Source: Gnetum montanum (lineage: Eukaryota; Streptophyta; Gnetopsida; Gnetales; Gnetaceae). From it: a DNA stretch of 64,000 nt. Location of the stretch: NCBI GenBank assembly GCA_015680685.1, contig MNCI01017655.1:201776-265775 (forward strand), read 5' to 3'. The position numbers and the translations under genes were made by a program. The notes beneath the pieces were generated by a model, which was not told the origin of the DNA, searched no databases, and saw nothing but the letters and a program-made list of their open reading frames with translations. How positions within the stretch are numbered: position 1 is the first letter of the stretch; every line of letters begins with the position of its first letter. Of this stretch, positions 33,851 to 44,525 are shown in pieces.

Positions 33851-35773
33851 TCAGTCGCGGGGAAGACAGCCACCAATGCTAATCATTCTAAGCCCTCATC
33901 TCTTTTTATAATTTTGTTTTACACATTTTTGTTTTACACCTTTTTGTTTTATACATTTTTCAAATTTACTTATTTTTGTCTTACACCATCATTCACATTT
34001 TTTCCTATTTCTTTGTTTGATTTATTTCCATTCATCATACAATAAGTGCTCATGATGGTGGATTGTATTATAATAATGTTGATTGTTAATGTTTGATTTT
34101 TACCTTTGATTCTCAATGCTGATATTATGATATGGTTCTTTTGATAAAATAGGCAATGAGTCCATGTCGTTCATTCCTTCATTCAACTCTATGGTCTCCC
34201 TTGGTTTTGGAACTGTATTATCCCTTTTTCTAATAAAACTATTAATGAATTGGTGGCTTGGTATTCTTCAAACCAAGGAAGGACTCAATGGTTGAAAAGG
34301 GTGTGACTTCAAGGAGATTCGATGCATTTGTGCTAACCATTCTTGGGTTCTTGGATGCTTTTTCTTAGGTTTTCTGCCATTCTGCCATTGATCAAATATC
34401 AGGAAGCTAAGTGAATAAAATTAAGTCTTTGCATGGTGTGGTTCTCATAAAAAAAAGTGAGAATTCAAAGCACACCCCTTAGACATAATAAAGTAATATG
34501 GGCTACAAGCACTGGTTATGGCACTGGACCCATGCCTAAAATTTCCCTCTAACTAAGGCCCTTTCTTGCTCCCTACTTCTCCATCTTGCTCTCCTTGGGA
34601 TGGTGGTAACTCTTTGTGGAGGCATTCTTGTTCCTTCAAGAGGATGGATTGGCCAAATGTGTTCATGCAAGGTCACTAAGTGTGGTTGGTTTGAGTCTTG
34701 ATTTGGAATGAGTTCTGCTCAGTCACATTAACCATGACATACATAAGGGACTTTACATAACTTTGCTCTTGGGATTCCATTTTATTTTCTACTCTCCATC
34801 TTTCTTCCCATTTTCCACCTCATTGCCAGTTTTATGATTGGTCTATATCTTGGTTAATGTATTGTTATTCTTTGGTAAATATTTATGGGTAAGTTTTTAA
34901 CTCTTGCTTCCAAATGACATTCCTAGAGCCTATAGACTCTTTGGTTTCTGGGTTTGTCAAGGCATAAAGGGCATGAGCCTACTTTGGGGAGGATCCATCA
35001 GCATTCCTTTTTGGTGCAATTGTTAAGTTCTTTCCCTTAAACATTCTCTACAATCAACCATTTCTCATTTCATCCCCATTTTTAACATCCACTTTATTGG
35101 CATTGTCATTGTTATTTTTTCCATCTTTCTTGTTCCTTATATTTTTCCATTTTATTGCTACCGAAGGTTTGCTCTTAGCTATGGGGGCCCTGGCACAAAT
35201 TTTTCAATTTCTCCATTCTACTACTTGCCTAACCCCTACACCTTGGGTAGTTATCAATAATAAACCTCTAATCGAGTTTCTGCCATAACCACAACCCAGC
35301 CAATGCACTTTATATCGAGGAAAGGTATCAATTGCATTATGGCTTACTTATCCTTGCTCATTCGTGACTGTGTTGTATGTGCATATGGTGATTACATGAA
35401 CTATGGACTGGGATAGGAAGCAGCACTCGGGATGGAATGGAGCTGGAACGTTTGTGCCGAGAACAACTCTAGTCGTGTGGCTATGGATAAACAATGGAGA
35501 GCACAATCTTGGCATTGGTAGCAACACGCCTCATTTTCTTTTCTCCCTCTTTCTCTTCAAGCTATCAAGTGAAGTTCTGAATGTCATCCATGTATAGTGT
35601 TCACCACAAAGGGCGAGAACACCAATGTTGTAATATGTTTATCGATCCATTCACCGGGCACTTTGAGTCTATTATTCCCTGTCACTGTCAGTTCTCATTC
35701 AGTCAATAATTCCATACCTTCCAAATATTTTATAAGAAACTCAAGGATGAGTTTTCATTTAGTCATGGGGGTA
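33850..35773 (+). other. 3' noncoding region and polypurine tract of N5
   Basis: Starts with about three copies of the 18-base TTTTGTTTTACACATTTT unit (33912-33960); N3 has two. The conserved blocks are GTGTGACTTCAAGGAGATT (about 34300) and GCCTACTTTGGGGAGGAT (34978-34995). A plus-strand frame at 35097-35288 and the one at 35403-35597 have no match in N3's copy and are not called. It ends with the tract GTCATGGGGGTA (35762-35773) before the LTR. Confidence 0.7.
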
Positions 35774-36599
35774 TGATGAGTCGCAATATCACGCCTACAA
35801 TATCGCGTACATGATATCATGGCCTTCCATGCGATATCACGTATGCAATATCACAGTCTGCCTCATTGCCTATAAATAAGAGGCTGGCGCACTTGATTTG
35901 GATAGTTAGTCTTAGTTCCTTACCCAAACTCTTACCTTTTCTCCCTCTTAGAGTTAGAATTATTTCTACGTGCCCACAGTAGGAGTCATAAAGTGAACAG
36001 ATCTTTATTCGAGCATTGTGTACTTGAGCACACCTTGTGTATGGCAATAAAGACGAACTTTGTGATAAACCTTGTAACATTCAAAATAGATTGATTAATG
36101 TTAATTATTGTTACTTAATGCTTTCCTTAGTTGATTAATGATTCTCTCTCTCACCCTACAACTCTCCTAAGTAAGCACACATAGTACGATCACTTCGAGC
36201 ATGCATGTAACACTTGGTAACCTAGTAACGATTAGCGTTTGGTAATCCCAGTAGTGTTGCACTGGTTCAGGATGTGTACAGCAAGTGAGAATGGATACTG
36301 GTGTTAGAATCAGTTAGAACCTAGTTAATAAGTAGTCAAATTCAATTAGTTGCCTAGTTATCTCTCTCCTCCCTTATTAGTAGTAGGACATAAAAACACA
36401 AAAAAGTATAAAAATCATATGCCTCAAGTTTACTTAACCATACAATCATGACATACAAGTATGCTTAGGAAGATAACAATTGATCATCCATTCTTGTTCC
36501 ACAAAGGTGCGTAAGCACTTAGTCCTTGAAATTTGACTAAATCGTGTGTGGATGCTCGTATTCGTATGGTTGAGCATAGGGATACCTCACCACTCATCA
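35774..36599 (+). repeat. 3' LTR of N5
   Basis: TGATGAGTCGCAATATC start, CTCATCA end. Near the start, several degenerate 'CGATATC'-like words (ATATCACG, ATATCGCG) repeat. TATA box in GCCTATAAATAAGAGG (about 35868); AATAAA in GGCAATAAAGACGAAC (about 36042). U5 arms ACTTAACCATAC (36432-36443) and GTATGGTTGAGC (36564-36575). Followed by CCATC. Confidence 0.92.
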
Positions 36600-36604
36600 C
36601 CATC

Positions 36605-37207
36605 TTAACGCTACCAAAGGTTTGCTATTAGTCATGGGGGCCATATCATAAAATTTTTCATTTCATTACTTATCTCACCCCTACACCTTGGGTAGTCACC
36701 AATGATAAGCCTCTAACCCAATATTTGCCATACCCACAACCTAGCCAATGTGCTTCATAGTGAGGCAAGGTATCAATCACATTATCTCTTATCTATCCTT
36801 GCTAATTCATGACTATGTTGTGTGTGCAGATGGTGATCACATGGACAATGGACTGGGATAGGAGAGAGCACTCAAGATGAACTAGAGCTAAAGTAATTAT
36901 GCAAGGAACATGCATCATATGGCCATGGATGAATAACAATGTGCACATTGACAACAACACACCTTATTTTCTTTTCTTTCTCTCTCTCTCTAAGCCATCA
37001 AATAAAGGTCTGGATGTCATCTATGTATGGTGTTCAACCAAATGGGTATGAACACCAATGTTGTAATATGTTTTTTGATCCATTCACTAGGCACTTTGAG
37101 TCTATCATTCCATGTCACTATCAGATTTTCATATAATCAATAATCCCATACCTTCCAAATATTTTGTAAGGAACTCATGGATGAGTTTTCATTCAGGCAT
37201 GCGGGTA
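36605..37207 (+). other. 3' noncoding region of N3, right part
   Basis: Resumes N3 after N5: 'GCTACCAAAGGTTTGCTATT' matches the N5 3' region near 35159, and both run in parallel to the polypurine tract (GGCATGCGGGTA, 37196-37207). It includes a pyrimidine run with a (TC)n core near 36970-36994. Confidence 0.78.
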
Positions 37208-38039
37208 TGATGAACCACGATATCGGGACCGCAATATCAGGTCTACAATATCGAAGCTTGCCAAGCGATATTGGACATTCGATATCAAAACCTATCTCAT
37301 TGTCTATCAATAAGAGGTGTGCACACTTGGTTTTGGCATTAGTTTTCTTAGTCCCTTACCCAAACTATTGCAGTTTTGCCTTTCTAGAGTTAGAATTATT
37401 TCTAAGTGCCTACAGTAAGAGTCATCAAGTGAACAGATCTTTATTCAAGCATTGTGTACCTCAACACACCTTATGTACAGAAATAAAGACAAACTTTGTG
37501 ATAAACCTTGCAGCATTCAAAATAGCTTATTTATTGCATTTAATATTATTTATAGTTATTTAATGCTTTCATTAGTTAATTGATGTTGCTTTTATTGATT
37601 AGTTAATTTTCACAAGTAAACACACCCAGTATGACCACTTCCAGCATATGTGGAACACTTGGTAATCCAGTAACGACTAGCGTTTGGTAATCCCAGTAGT
37701 GTTAAACTAGTTTAGAATGTGTATGGAGAGTGGGAACAGATGTTGGTGTTAGGACTACTTAGAACCTAGCAGATTAGTTAAATTAAATTAGTTACTTAAT
37801 TATCTCATTTCTCCCTTTTTAGCACTAGGACATAAACATAAAAAGCATAAAAATCACATACCTCAACTTTACTTAATTATACAATCGTGCCATACAAGTA
37901 AGCTTGCGAAGACAACAATCGCCTAACCCATCCTTATTCTATGAAGGCACATAAGCACTTAGTCCTTGGAGTTTGACTGGATCAAGCATGAATGCTTGTA
38001 TTCATATGGTTGAGTGTAGGGGTACCTCGCTACTCATCA
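37208..38039 (+). repeat. 3' LTR of N3
   Basis: TGATGAACCACGATATCGGG start and CTCATCA end, followed by the duplication TCACC. AATAAA in GAAATAAAGACAAAC (about 37480). The frames at 37177-37563 and across its end are chance openings in LTR sequence. Confidence 0.92.
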
Positions 38040-38044
38040 TCACC

Positions 38045-38500
38045 TTTCCAGGAAAAACAACTGACCTTGGGAGTCCCCTTATCTACCTACAAATAGCTGG
38101 GAATGAACCTTGTAAGGCTATTCTAAACTTAGGTTCTGATGTAAATCTTATTTCTCATAACATGTACATAGCCTGAAACCTACCTCCACTCAAGAAGAGC
38201 AACATTTTCCTTGAGTTGGTAGATTAATCCATCATTGTTCCTCTAAAACAAGTCAAGGACATTATGACCATTATCTGTGGGTGGTCCTTTCCTACTAACT
38301 TCTTAGTTATCCATGTTGATAATTGTAAGGGGGACATCCCAATCATCATGGGAAGGGCTTAGTTAAACAACATTAATAAATGGTTGAGAATCAAGGACCT
38401 TTCCTTGGAAATCTTCAACGAAAATGCATTTGAGAAGATTGAGAAGAAGAGAGTTCCATGCATCGCATACAATGACATTAGGTGTAACTATGTGCAGAAA
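38045..38500 (+). pseudogene. Retropepsin of N2
   Basis: Continues the N2 reading after N3: 'SPLIYLQIAGNEPCKAIL' then 'LGSDVNLISHNMY'. The catalytic Asp of D-L-G has become Asn (N-L-G). Second half: 'LVIHVDNCKGDIPIIMGRA', then a stop where Trp is expected. The linker 'KRVPCIAYNDIRC' closes it. Confidence 0.8.
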
Positions 38501-38639
38501 CTATGATCCATAAAAAGTACATCCATCACAACATGCAGATAGTGCGCAGATGTATCTAAAATTCAAAAGTGCCTATACATAGCAACCACAAAATAGGAAG
38601 GTACCTAGTGACTGACAACTGATCCTGGTAGCAGCTCTA

Positions 38640-40270
38640 CACTTTGCATAAAATCAATTGAGAGCCTAAAAAGTGCCTATGTTGAAGGCATGGATGAGAT
38701 GGAGCATATCCATCACTAACTCTCTGATGAACTTGATGACACTTATTAGGGGAATTTGGAAATCCCTGAGCTTTAAACAAGAGCCCCTAGAGTTGAAAAC
38801 TCTACCTACCATCATGGAATATGTTTTTCTAAATAATGAAAAGCTAGTGATAATCAATGTCAATCTTGCTCCTACATAGAAAGAGAAGCTATTGAAGGCG
38901 ATTAACAAATAGCCAACAGCCTTTGCTTGGTCATATCCTAAACTCACTAGGATTAATCCTAGGGTATTCCAACACTACATCTATATAGATCCTTCCATGA
39001 AGCTAAAGAGGTAGCCATAACTAAACCCCAAACTCAAGCAAATTATCAAGGAGAATATTGAACAACTCGTAAAGCTGAGGTTCATCTATCCCATTCTGGA
39101 TAGTGAATATATTAGCCCACTTATAATAGTGCCAAAAGAAGGTGGAAAGTGGAGGGTTTGTATTAACTTCAGGCTATTGAACATGATGACTTACAAAGAT
39201 CATTTTCCATTATCATTTGTGCACCAGGTGTTGGACACTATTTCTAGGCATTACTTCTACAACTTTTTGCATAGTTATAGTGGCTATAACCAAATTCAAA
39301 TTGCATAGGATGATAAGGCCAAAACCACATTCACAAGTTCTTGGGGAACTTTTGTAGATAGAAAGATGTCATTTGGTTTGTGCAATGCCCCTACAACCTT
39401 CCAACACCTTATCTTAAGTATCTTTCAACAATAGATCTGTAGCAAGGTGGAAGTCTTCATAAATGACTTCTCCACCTATGAGGCTACATTTGAGTTAGCC
39501 CTAGACCATCTTGAGTAAGTGCTAAAAAGGTGTGTGAAGAAAAACCTTCGGCTCAACTAGTAGAAAAGCCATTTAATGGTCTAGGAGGACATTATTTTGA
39601 GTCAAAAAATATCTAAAAAAAGGGATTGATGTGGACCCTAAGAAAATAAGGGTCATCCAAGGAATTACCCATCAACCAAAAATTATCAAAGATGTCATTC
39701 CTTGATCACATTACCTACTACCAACACTTCATAGAGAATTTTTCTAAGATCGCCAAACCATTGGTAGAGCTTACAAAGAACGATGCTCCATTTGTCTAGA
39801 CTGAGGAATGTGAGAAGGCATTCTAGCAACTCAAGTAGAAACTTATAGAAACTCCAATTTTAAGAGCACCTAACTAGTCTAGACCATTCCACATCATGAT
39901 GGATGCATTAAATTATGCTTTGGGAGTTGTGTTCACATAGTTGGATGATTAGAAACATCCTTATTACATCCATTATGTGAGCCAAAGCATTGTCAACACA
40001 CAACTGAACTACATCACAACAAAGAAGGAATTGATGGTGGTAGTGTATACCTTGGAGAAATTCAAGCACTATGTGCGTGGATACAAGGTGTTCATGCACA
40101 TAGGCCACAGTGCAATCCTATTCCTTATGAATAAACCAATGGTGAGCCCCGGTATCATATGATGGCTAGTGGTCTTGCAAGAATTCAATATTATGATGGT
40201 AGATCAAAAGGGAATTGAGAACATGGTTGCTGATCACTTATCTCATTTAGATGGGATAACAAAGAGGAGG
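38640..40270 (+). pseudogene. Reverse transcriptase and RNase H of N2
   Basis: Pre-RT (38673-38879) with 'FKQEPLELKTLPTIMEYVFL'. RT core from about 39130: 'KWRVCINFRLLNMMTYKDHF', 'YSGYNQIQIA', 'SWGTFVDRKMSFGLCNAPTT', 'VFINDFSTYE' (catalytic M-D-D now I-N-D). RNase H from about 39895: 'IMDALNYALGVVFT' then the recurrent stop, 'TTKKELMVVVYTLEKFKHYV' (the Glu of T-E-K is Lys), 'HIGHSAILFLM', and a TGA before 'WLVVLQEF'. Confidence 0.8.
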
Positions 40271-41580
40271 AGAGCCCACTTTTTAATCAATTTTCTAATG
40301 AACTCCTCTTCTATAAATAAACAAGTGCCCAATGAACCTAATTGGTATGATGGCATTCTCATCTATCTTCTCACACAGGAGATGCCATAAGAGTTGAACC
40401 ACAAGAAGAAACAATAGTTTCTTCACCAAGTGAAACGCTTTATAGAGATTAACGAATACCTTTACAAGGTGTGTGTCGATGGCCTAGTTCATTGGTATGT
40501 CCTTGATGCTAATCAACTGCACAGTCTTCAAGATGCTCACAAGGGTCCTTTTGAGGGGCCACTATGTTGGAAGATGCACGGTCATTAAGATCTTGATGGC
40601 AAGGTATTCTTAGTAACCACTCTTTAGGGATGCTTACCAATTCATCTACTTTTGTGAACATTGCCAACATGATGGTGGAATGACTACTTAAATGGAGGAA
40701 CCTCAAAAGTGAATCCAACCACTGTAATCCTTCAACATCTAGGGCATTGACTTCATCGATCCCATGACACCCATGTCAAATAGAAAGGCATACATCATAA
40801 TCACTATTGACTATTGTACGAAATGGGTAGAATTAGTAGCTATCACTAATTGTACATATTTTATAGCTACTTAATTTGTATAATAAAATGGTGTAAATAG
40901 GTTTGAAGTGCCACATGCACTAATTTCTGATAATGGTACTCACTTTACAAGCACCACCTTTTGAGAGCTCATGTAACACTTGGGGGTTGAACAAAAATTA
41001 ACACCTTACCACCCCCAATCCAATGGTTAAGTAGAGGTAACAAATAGGGAGATCACTAAGATCTTAACTAGAATAATTAGTAAATATAGGAGAGATTGGA
41101 GCATGAAACTCAACAATGTCCTTTGGGCCTACTGCTCCACCTAGAAACTCCCTATAGGCTATTCTCATAATAATCCAATGTATGGAAAATTTTCAACTCT
41201 TCCTATTCAATCAATGCTTTGTACCCTTTCAACAACTTATGACGTTGACCTTGACTTGAGTCTAGCATAGAAAGAAAAACTAATGAACCTCAATGTGCTA
41301 GATGAGAACTGACTGGTAGCCTTGTCATCTAATGAGTTGCACAAGACATTCAACACACAATGCCATGACCTCAAAATAAGGAAAGTAAAATTTCAACTGG
41401 GAGACAAGGTCCTTTACAAGAACCCCATACATGTGCCACAAAGAACTAAGTTTTAAACATTTTGGGAAGGGCCTTATATCATTTATGAAACCTTTTCTTC
41501 TAGGGCCATGTTGATCTACAAACCTGAAAGCCCAAACAAGAAACTCCTCATCAACATGCAATAAGTCAAACCTTTCCATG
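40270..41580 (+). pseudogene. Integrase of N2
   Basis: Zinc-binding part near 40540-40680 ('EHCQHDGGM'). Core: 'FNIXGIDFIDPMTPMSNRKA' region (first Asp kept; a stop at the usual Trp), 'LISDNGTHFTSTTF' (second Asp kept), and third position 'GXVEVTN' with Glu kept. N2 is thus the only one of the four whose integrase triad is still readable. C-terminal part 'VKFQLGDKVLYKNP' and 'EGPYIIYETFSSRAM', ending near 41580. Frameshifts and stops interrupt it. Confidence 0.8.
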
Positions 41581-41599
41581 AGCCCAAGAGAGCCAATGC

Positions 41600-43579
41600 T
41601 AGCAACACCTCCTCAAAGGGACAAGCATGCTCAATATTTCAAATCTCCTCCTTTCAACTCAATCATGGGAGAGATGATCATCCATGTTGATTATACAACT
41701 TGGCTCCTTAGTTTTTACACTTTTATTGTTTTTGTTTTTAGATCTTTTTGTTTTACACTATTTTTTGTTTTATAACATCATTAACACATTGTATCTTTCT
41801 TAAATATTATACAATTTCTTCTATGTTTTCCTTTATTTGGTTTGAATTTTTCTTATGTTTTTCTTGTGTTTATTTTACCTTATTTTCCTTTATTGCCAAT
41901 AGGACATAGTGCAATTGGCTACTATTTATGGTGGTTTGTACTTAATATTCTTTGACTGCTAATTTTTGAATTCTATATTTGAATTTTGGTATTGATAACT
42001 ACAACATGGTTTCTTTTTCATGAAACAAGCAATGAGTCCACATGATCCAGCCATCCACAACACTCTATGGTGTTCCTTATTTTGCATATATGAGGTCCCT
42101 TTCCTTAATGAAACTTTAACAAACTTGTAACCTTGTCAATTTCCAAACTTAGGAAAGATTAAATGGGTTTATAAGGATATGACTTCAAGGGGATTTGATG
42201 CTCTCTGTACTTTTCCAAACTCTTGAGTACTTGATCTATAGGGATGCAAAGTCGCTGAAAGCGGTTGGTTTTGATCTAAACTAAGGATGGACTTTATCAA
42301 GTCATTTAATCATAAAATTCACAAGGGACATTATGTGACCATAATTTAGAACTCCATTCCTCGCTCTCTCTCATCCATCAATGCTTTCTTTAATTTACCT
42401 CATTATCAATTTTCCATGCCTTGTTCAATGTCGTAGTTTGATATGTCAAAATTCTTAGGTTGATTCTTATGGGATTTAGTCCTTAACTTTCTACAATCAT
42501 TAATTAATAATGGGGTCCATATAATTCTTATTTTGAAGGCACACAAGGGCATTATCGGCATGAGCCTACTATGGGGAGGACCCACTTGCATACCTCTTAG
42601 TTGGGCTAGTTAAGTTCTTCATCCTTAGGCATTTTTCGCAATCAAATCCTTTGTGCATCCCATTGGTAACATCCACTTGTGCACTCCTTCACAATGTTCT
42701 CCAATGAAAAACTCTTTTTGTTGTGAATTATCTAAGCCTCTTTAAGCATTTCATCATGTTCATAGCTTTCTGGCTTTCTAAGAACTTCAAGTTTTGTTAA
42801 AACTCTTTATTTTTTCCCTATTTGTAATGTTGGAAATCTTCTAAGCCTAGAACCTTCCAAAACCTATAACTTTCGACCACTTGTCTAATTTACCTCATTT
42901 TTTAGTCCTACTGCTATCAAAGGTAAGCTTTACATTGTGGGAACCACCTTTTTGTAGAAAATTTTTCCAAAATCTCTCTCGCTTTCACAAGGATTTAATA
43001 AATCAAATTACATTAAAGTCATCAATTTATGAAGTTAAACCTTTCCAACAAACTCTAGTAGCTACAAAAATCAAATAATATTAAAATAATTAATCTTCCA
43101 TAACTTATCCAAGTGTAAATACCTAAAGAGACAAGGTACCTAAATGCTATAAGTACATATGACATGCTAATCCTTGATTCTGTTGTGATCACAGATGGCA
43201 CTGAAGGGGAAGCATGGACTAGAAATGAAACCATCTCAACTATGAGATAAGCGACCTAGAGCCAAAAGGTGTTAACAACCTAATAAAATTTAGATGCAAG
43301 TAGCATAATCAATGGATCTTCTCCCTCATATTTGAGCTACCAAAGGGATTTGGATGCCAAATTTTTGCCAAGGTGTTCACTTTTTTTTGTCATGAACACC
43401 AAATTTTGTAAAAGATTATAAATCTATACACTTGTTCACTCATAGTTTGTATGTATGGTCAAAGTCACTTGGTGTGTGTGTTAGTTAGTCAATAATCTTG
43501 TACCTTCCCAATATTTTGTAAAGAACTTATTCCTCCTTTTGTTTATTCGAGGACAAGTTTTCATTCAATCGTGGGGATA
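41600..43579 (+). other. 3' noncoding region and polypurine tract of N2
   Basis: T-rich start with TTTTTGTTTTACACTATTTT (about 41746), conserved blocks GATATGACTTCAAGGGGATT (about 42176) and GAGCCTACTATGGGGAGGAC (42562-42581). It ends with 'TTCGAGGACAAGTTTTC' and the tract ATCGTGGGGATA just before the LTR. I see no gene. Confidence 0.7.
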
Positions 43580-44421
43580 TGATGAATCATATTTTTCTTA
43601 GCCCTGATATTGGGACTCAGGCTACATTATCGAATATCTAATATCACAAGATGCATGCCTACCTATAAATACAACACTTGGATGCATGATTCATCCATAT
43701 TTTCATTAGTCATTAGCAAAGCTTCTGCAATTTGTTTTCTCTAGAGTTAGAATATTTTCTAAGTGCCTGCAGTAGAATATTTTCTGAGTGCCCACAATAG
43801 GAGTCAAAGAAGTGTATGGATCTTTATTTAAGCAATGATGTACCTAAGCACCTCAATGTAAATGGTAATAAAGATGAGATTTTTGCAACACTTGAACTAG
43901 ATTAAATGTTTTCTTTATGCATTTAATATTCATGTACTTTATTTTAATGAATTTTAATCAAGAAATTCATATAGATTAAATTGCAAACATAAGTACGACC
44001 ACTTCGAGCATACCTTTAACACTTGGTACTCTTAATAGCACTTAACACTTGGTAACCTAGTGGTGCTATAACATGTTCAGGATGTGTACGAAAAGTGGGA
44101 ATGGATGCTTATGTTAGGATTAGTAAGGTTTAGTTAGTCATTAGATTAATTACATTAGTTAAACATTTATTACCTTAATTTCAATTCTTAGGTGACTTAA
44201 ATCATAAAAGAGAAAATGATAAAAAACATATGCCTTAGTTACACTTAACCATACACTTGCACTTCATAAGTGGAACTACGAAGAAAACGATTACAACAAT
44301 TAGATTTACCTTAGCAGAACCAATGTACTTAGAAATCTAAAATCTTCAGAATTTGATTAGATTGCTTAGTGGATACTAGTGATTTGTATGGTTGGGTGTA
44401 GGATATACTTGCTACTCATTA
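43580..44421 (+). repeat. 3' LTR of N2
   Basis: Starts TGATGAATCATATTTTTCTT; ends CTCATTA (CA changed to TA), then AAGGT. TATA box in ACCTATAAATACAAC (about 43662). Two copies of TTAGAATATTTTCT(A/G)AGTGCC near 43748-43790 form a short tandem duplication not present in the 5' LTR. Confidence 0.88.
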
Positions 44422-44525
44422 AAGGTTACATCATTATTTGCTAAAGCATGTGTAGCTCTCAACTGAAAATTTTTGGTTAACCTATCCCAATTAATCTTCT
44501 TGGAAATTGAGAAGAGATTCAAGAA

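Larger units (their letters stand above)
27303..36599 (+). mobile_element. N5: Athila-like element with a snap-back 5' end
   Basis: Flanked by CCATC at 27298-27302 and 36600-36604, and the 3' region of N3 continues exactly after it. Right end: normal LTR ending CTCATCA. Left end: no LTR 5' end, but about 169 bases of reverse-complemented LTR 3' end joined to the last 24 bases of a plus-strand LTR, then the primer-binding site. Gag, protease, RT/RNase H, integrase, 3' region, polypurine tract and 3' LTR are all present. It is the most complete of the four pol-bearing Athila-like copies, yet all frames are broken. The left end lacks U3, so it would lack a promoter. Confidence 0.88.
12200..38039 (+). 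mobile_element. N3: Athila-like element inside N2, itself carrying N4 and N5
   Basis: LTRs at 12200-12973 and 37208-38039 both start TGATGAACCA and end CTCATCA. They are flanked by TCACC at 12195-12199 and 38040-38044, and the N2 frame resumes precisely after the second copy. Internal order: primer-binding site, gag (split at 14555/21167 by N4), protease, RT/RNase H, integrase, 3' region (split at 27302/36600 by N5), polypurine tract, LTR. All domains are traceable; all frames carry stops. Confidence 0.92.
8672..44421 (+). mobile_element. N2: outer Athila-like element with N3, N4 and N5 nested inside
   Basis: The 5' LTR is 8672-9471 and the 3' LTR 43580-44421; both start TGATGAATCATATTTTTCTT and are clearly the same subfamily. 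The flanks are a 5-bp duplication AAGGT at 8667-8671 and 44422-44426. Internal order: primer-binding site, gag to 12194, [N3 insertion], protease from 38045, RT/RNase H, integrase, 3' region, polypurine tract (near 43570), LTR. The gag/protease reading rejoins exactly across N3. N2 has its full domain set but many stops. The last two bases of its 3' LTR are TA in place of CA. Confidence 0.9.

Noticed and set aside
37177-37563. 128-codon open frame on the plus strand
   Set aside because: It spans the polypurine tract and start of the N3 3' LTR; the 5' LTR copy does not keep it open.
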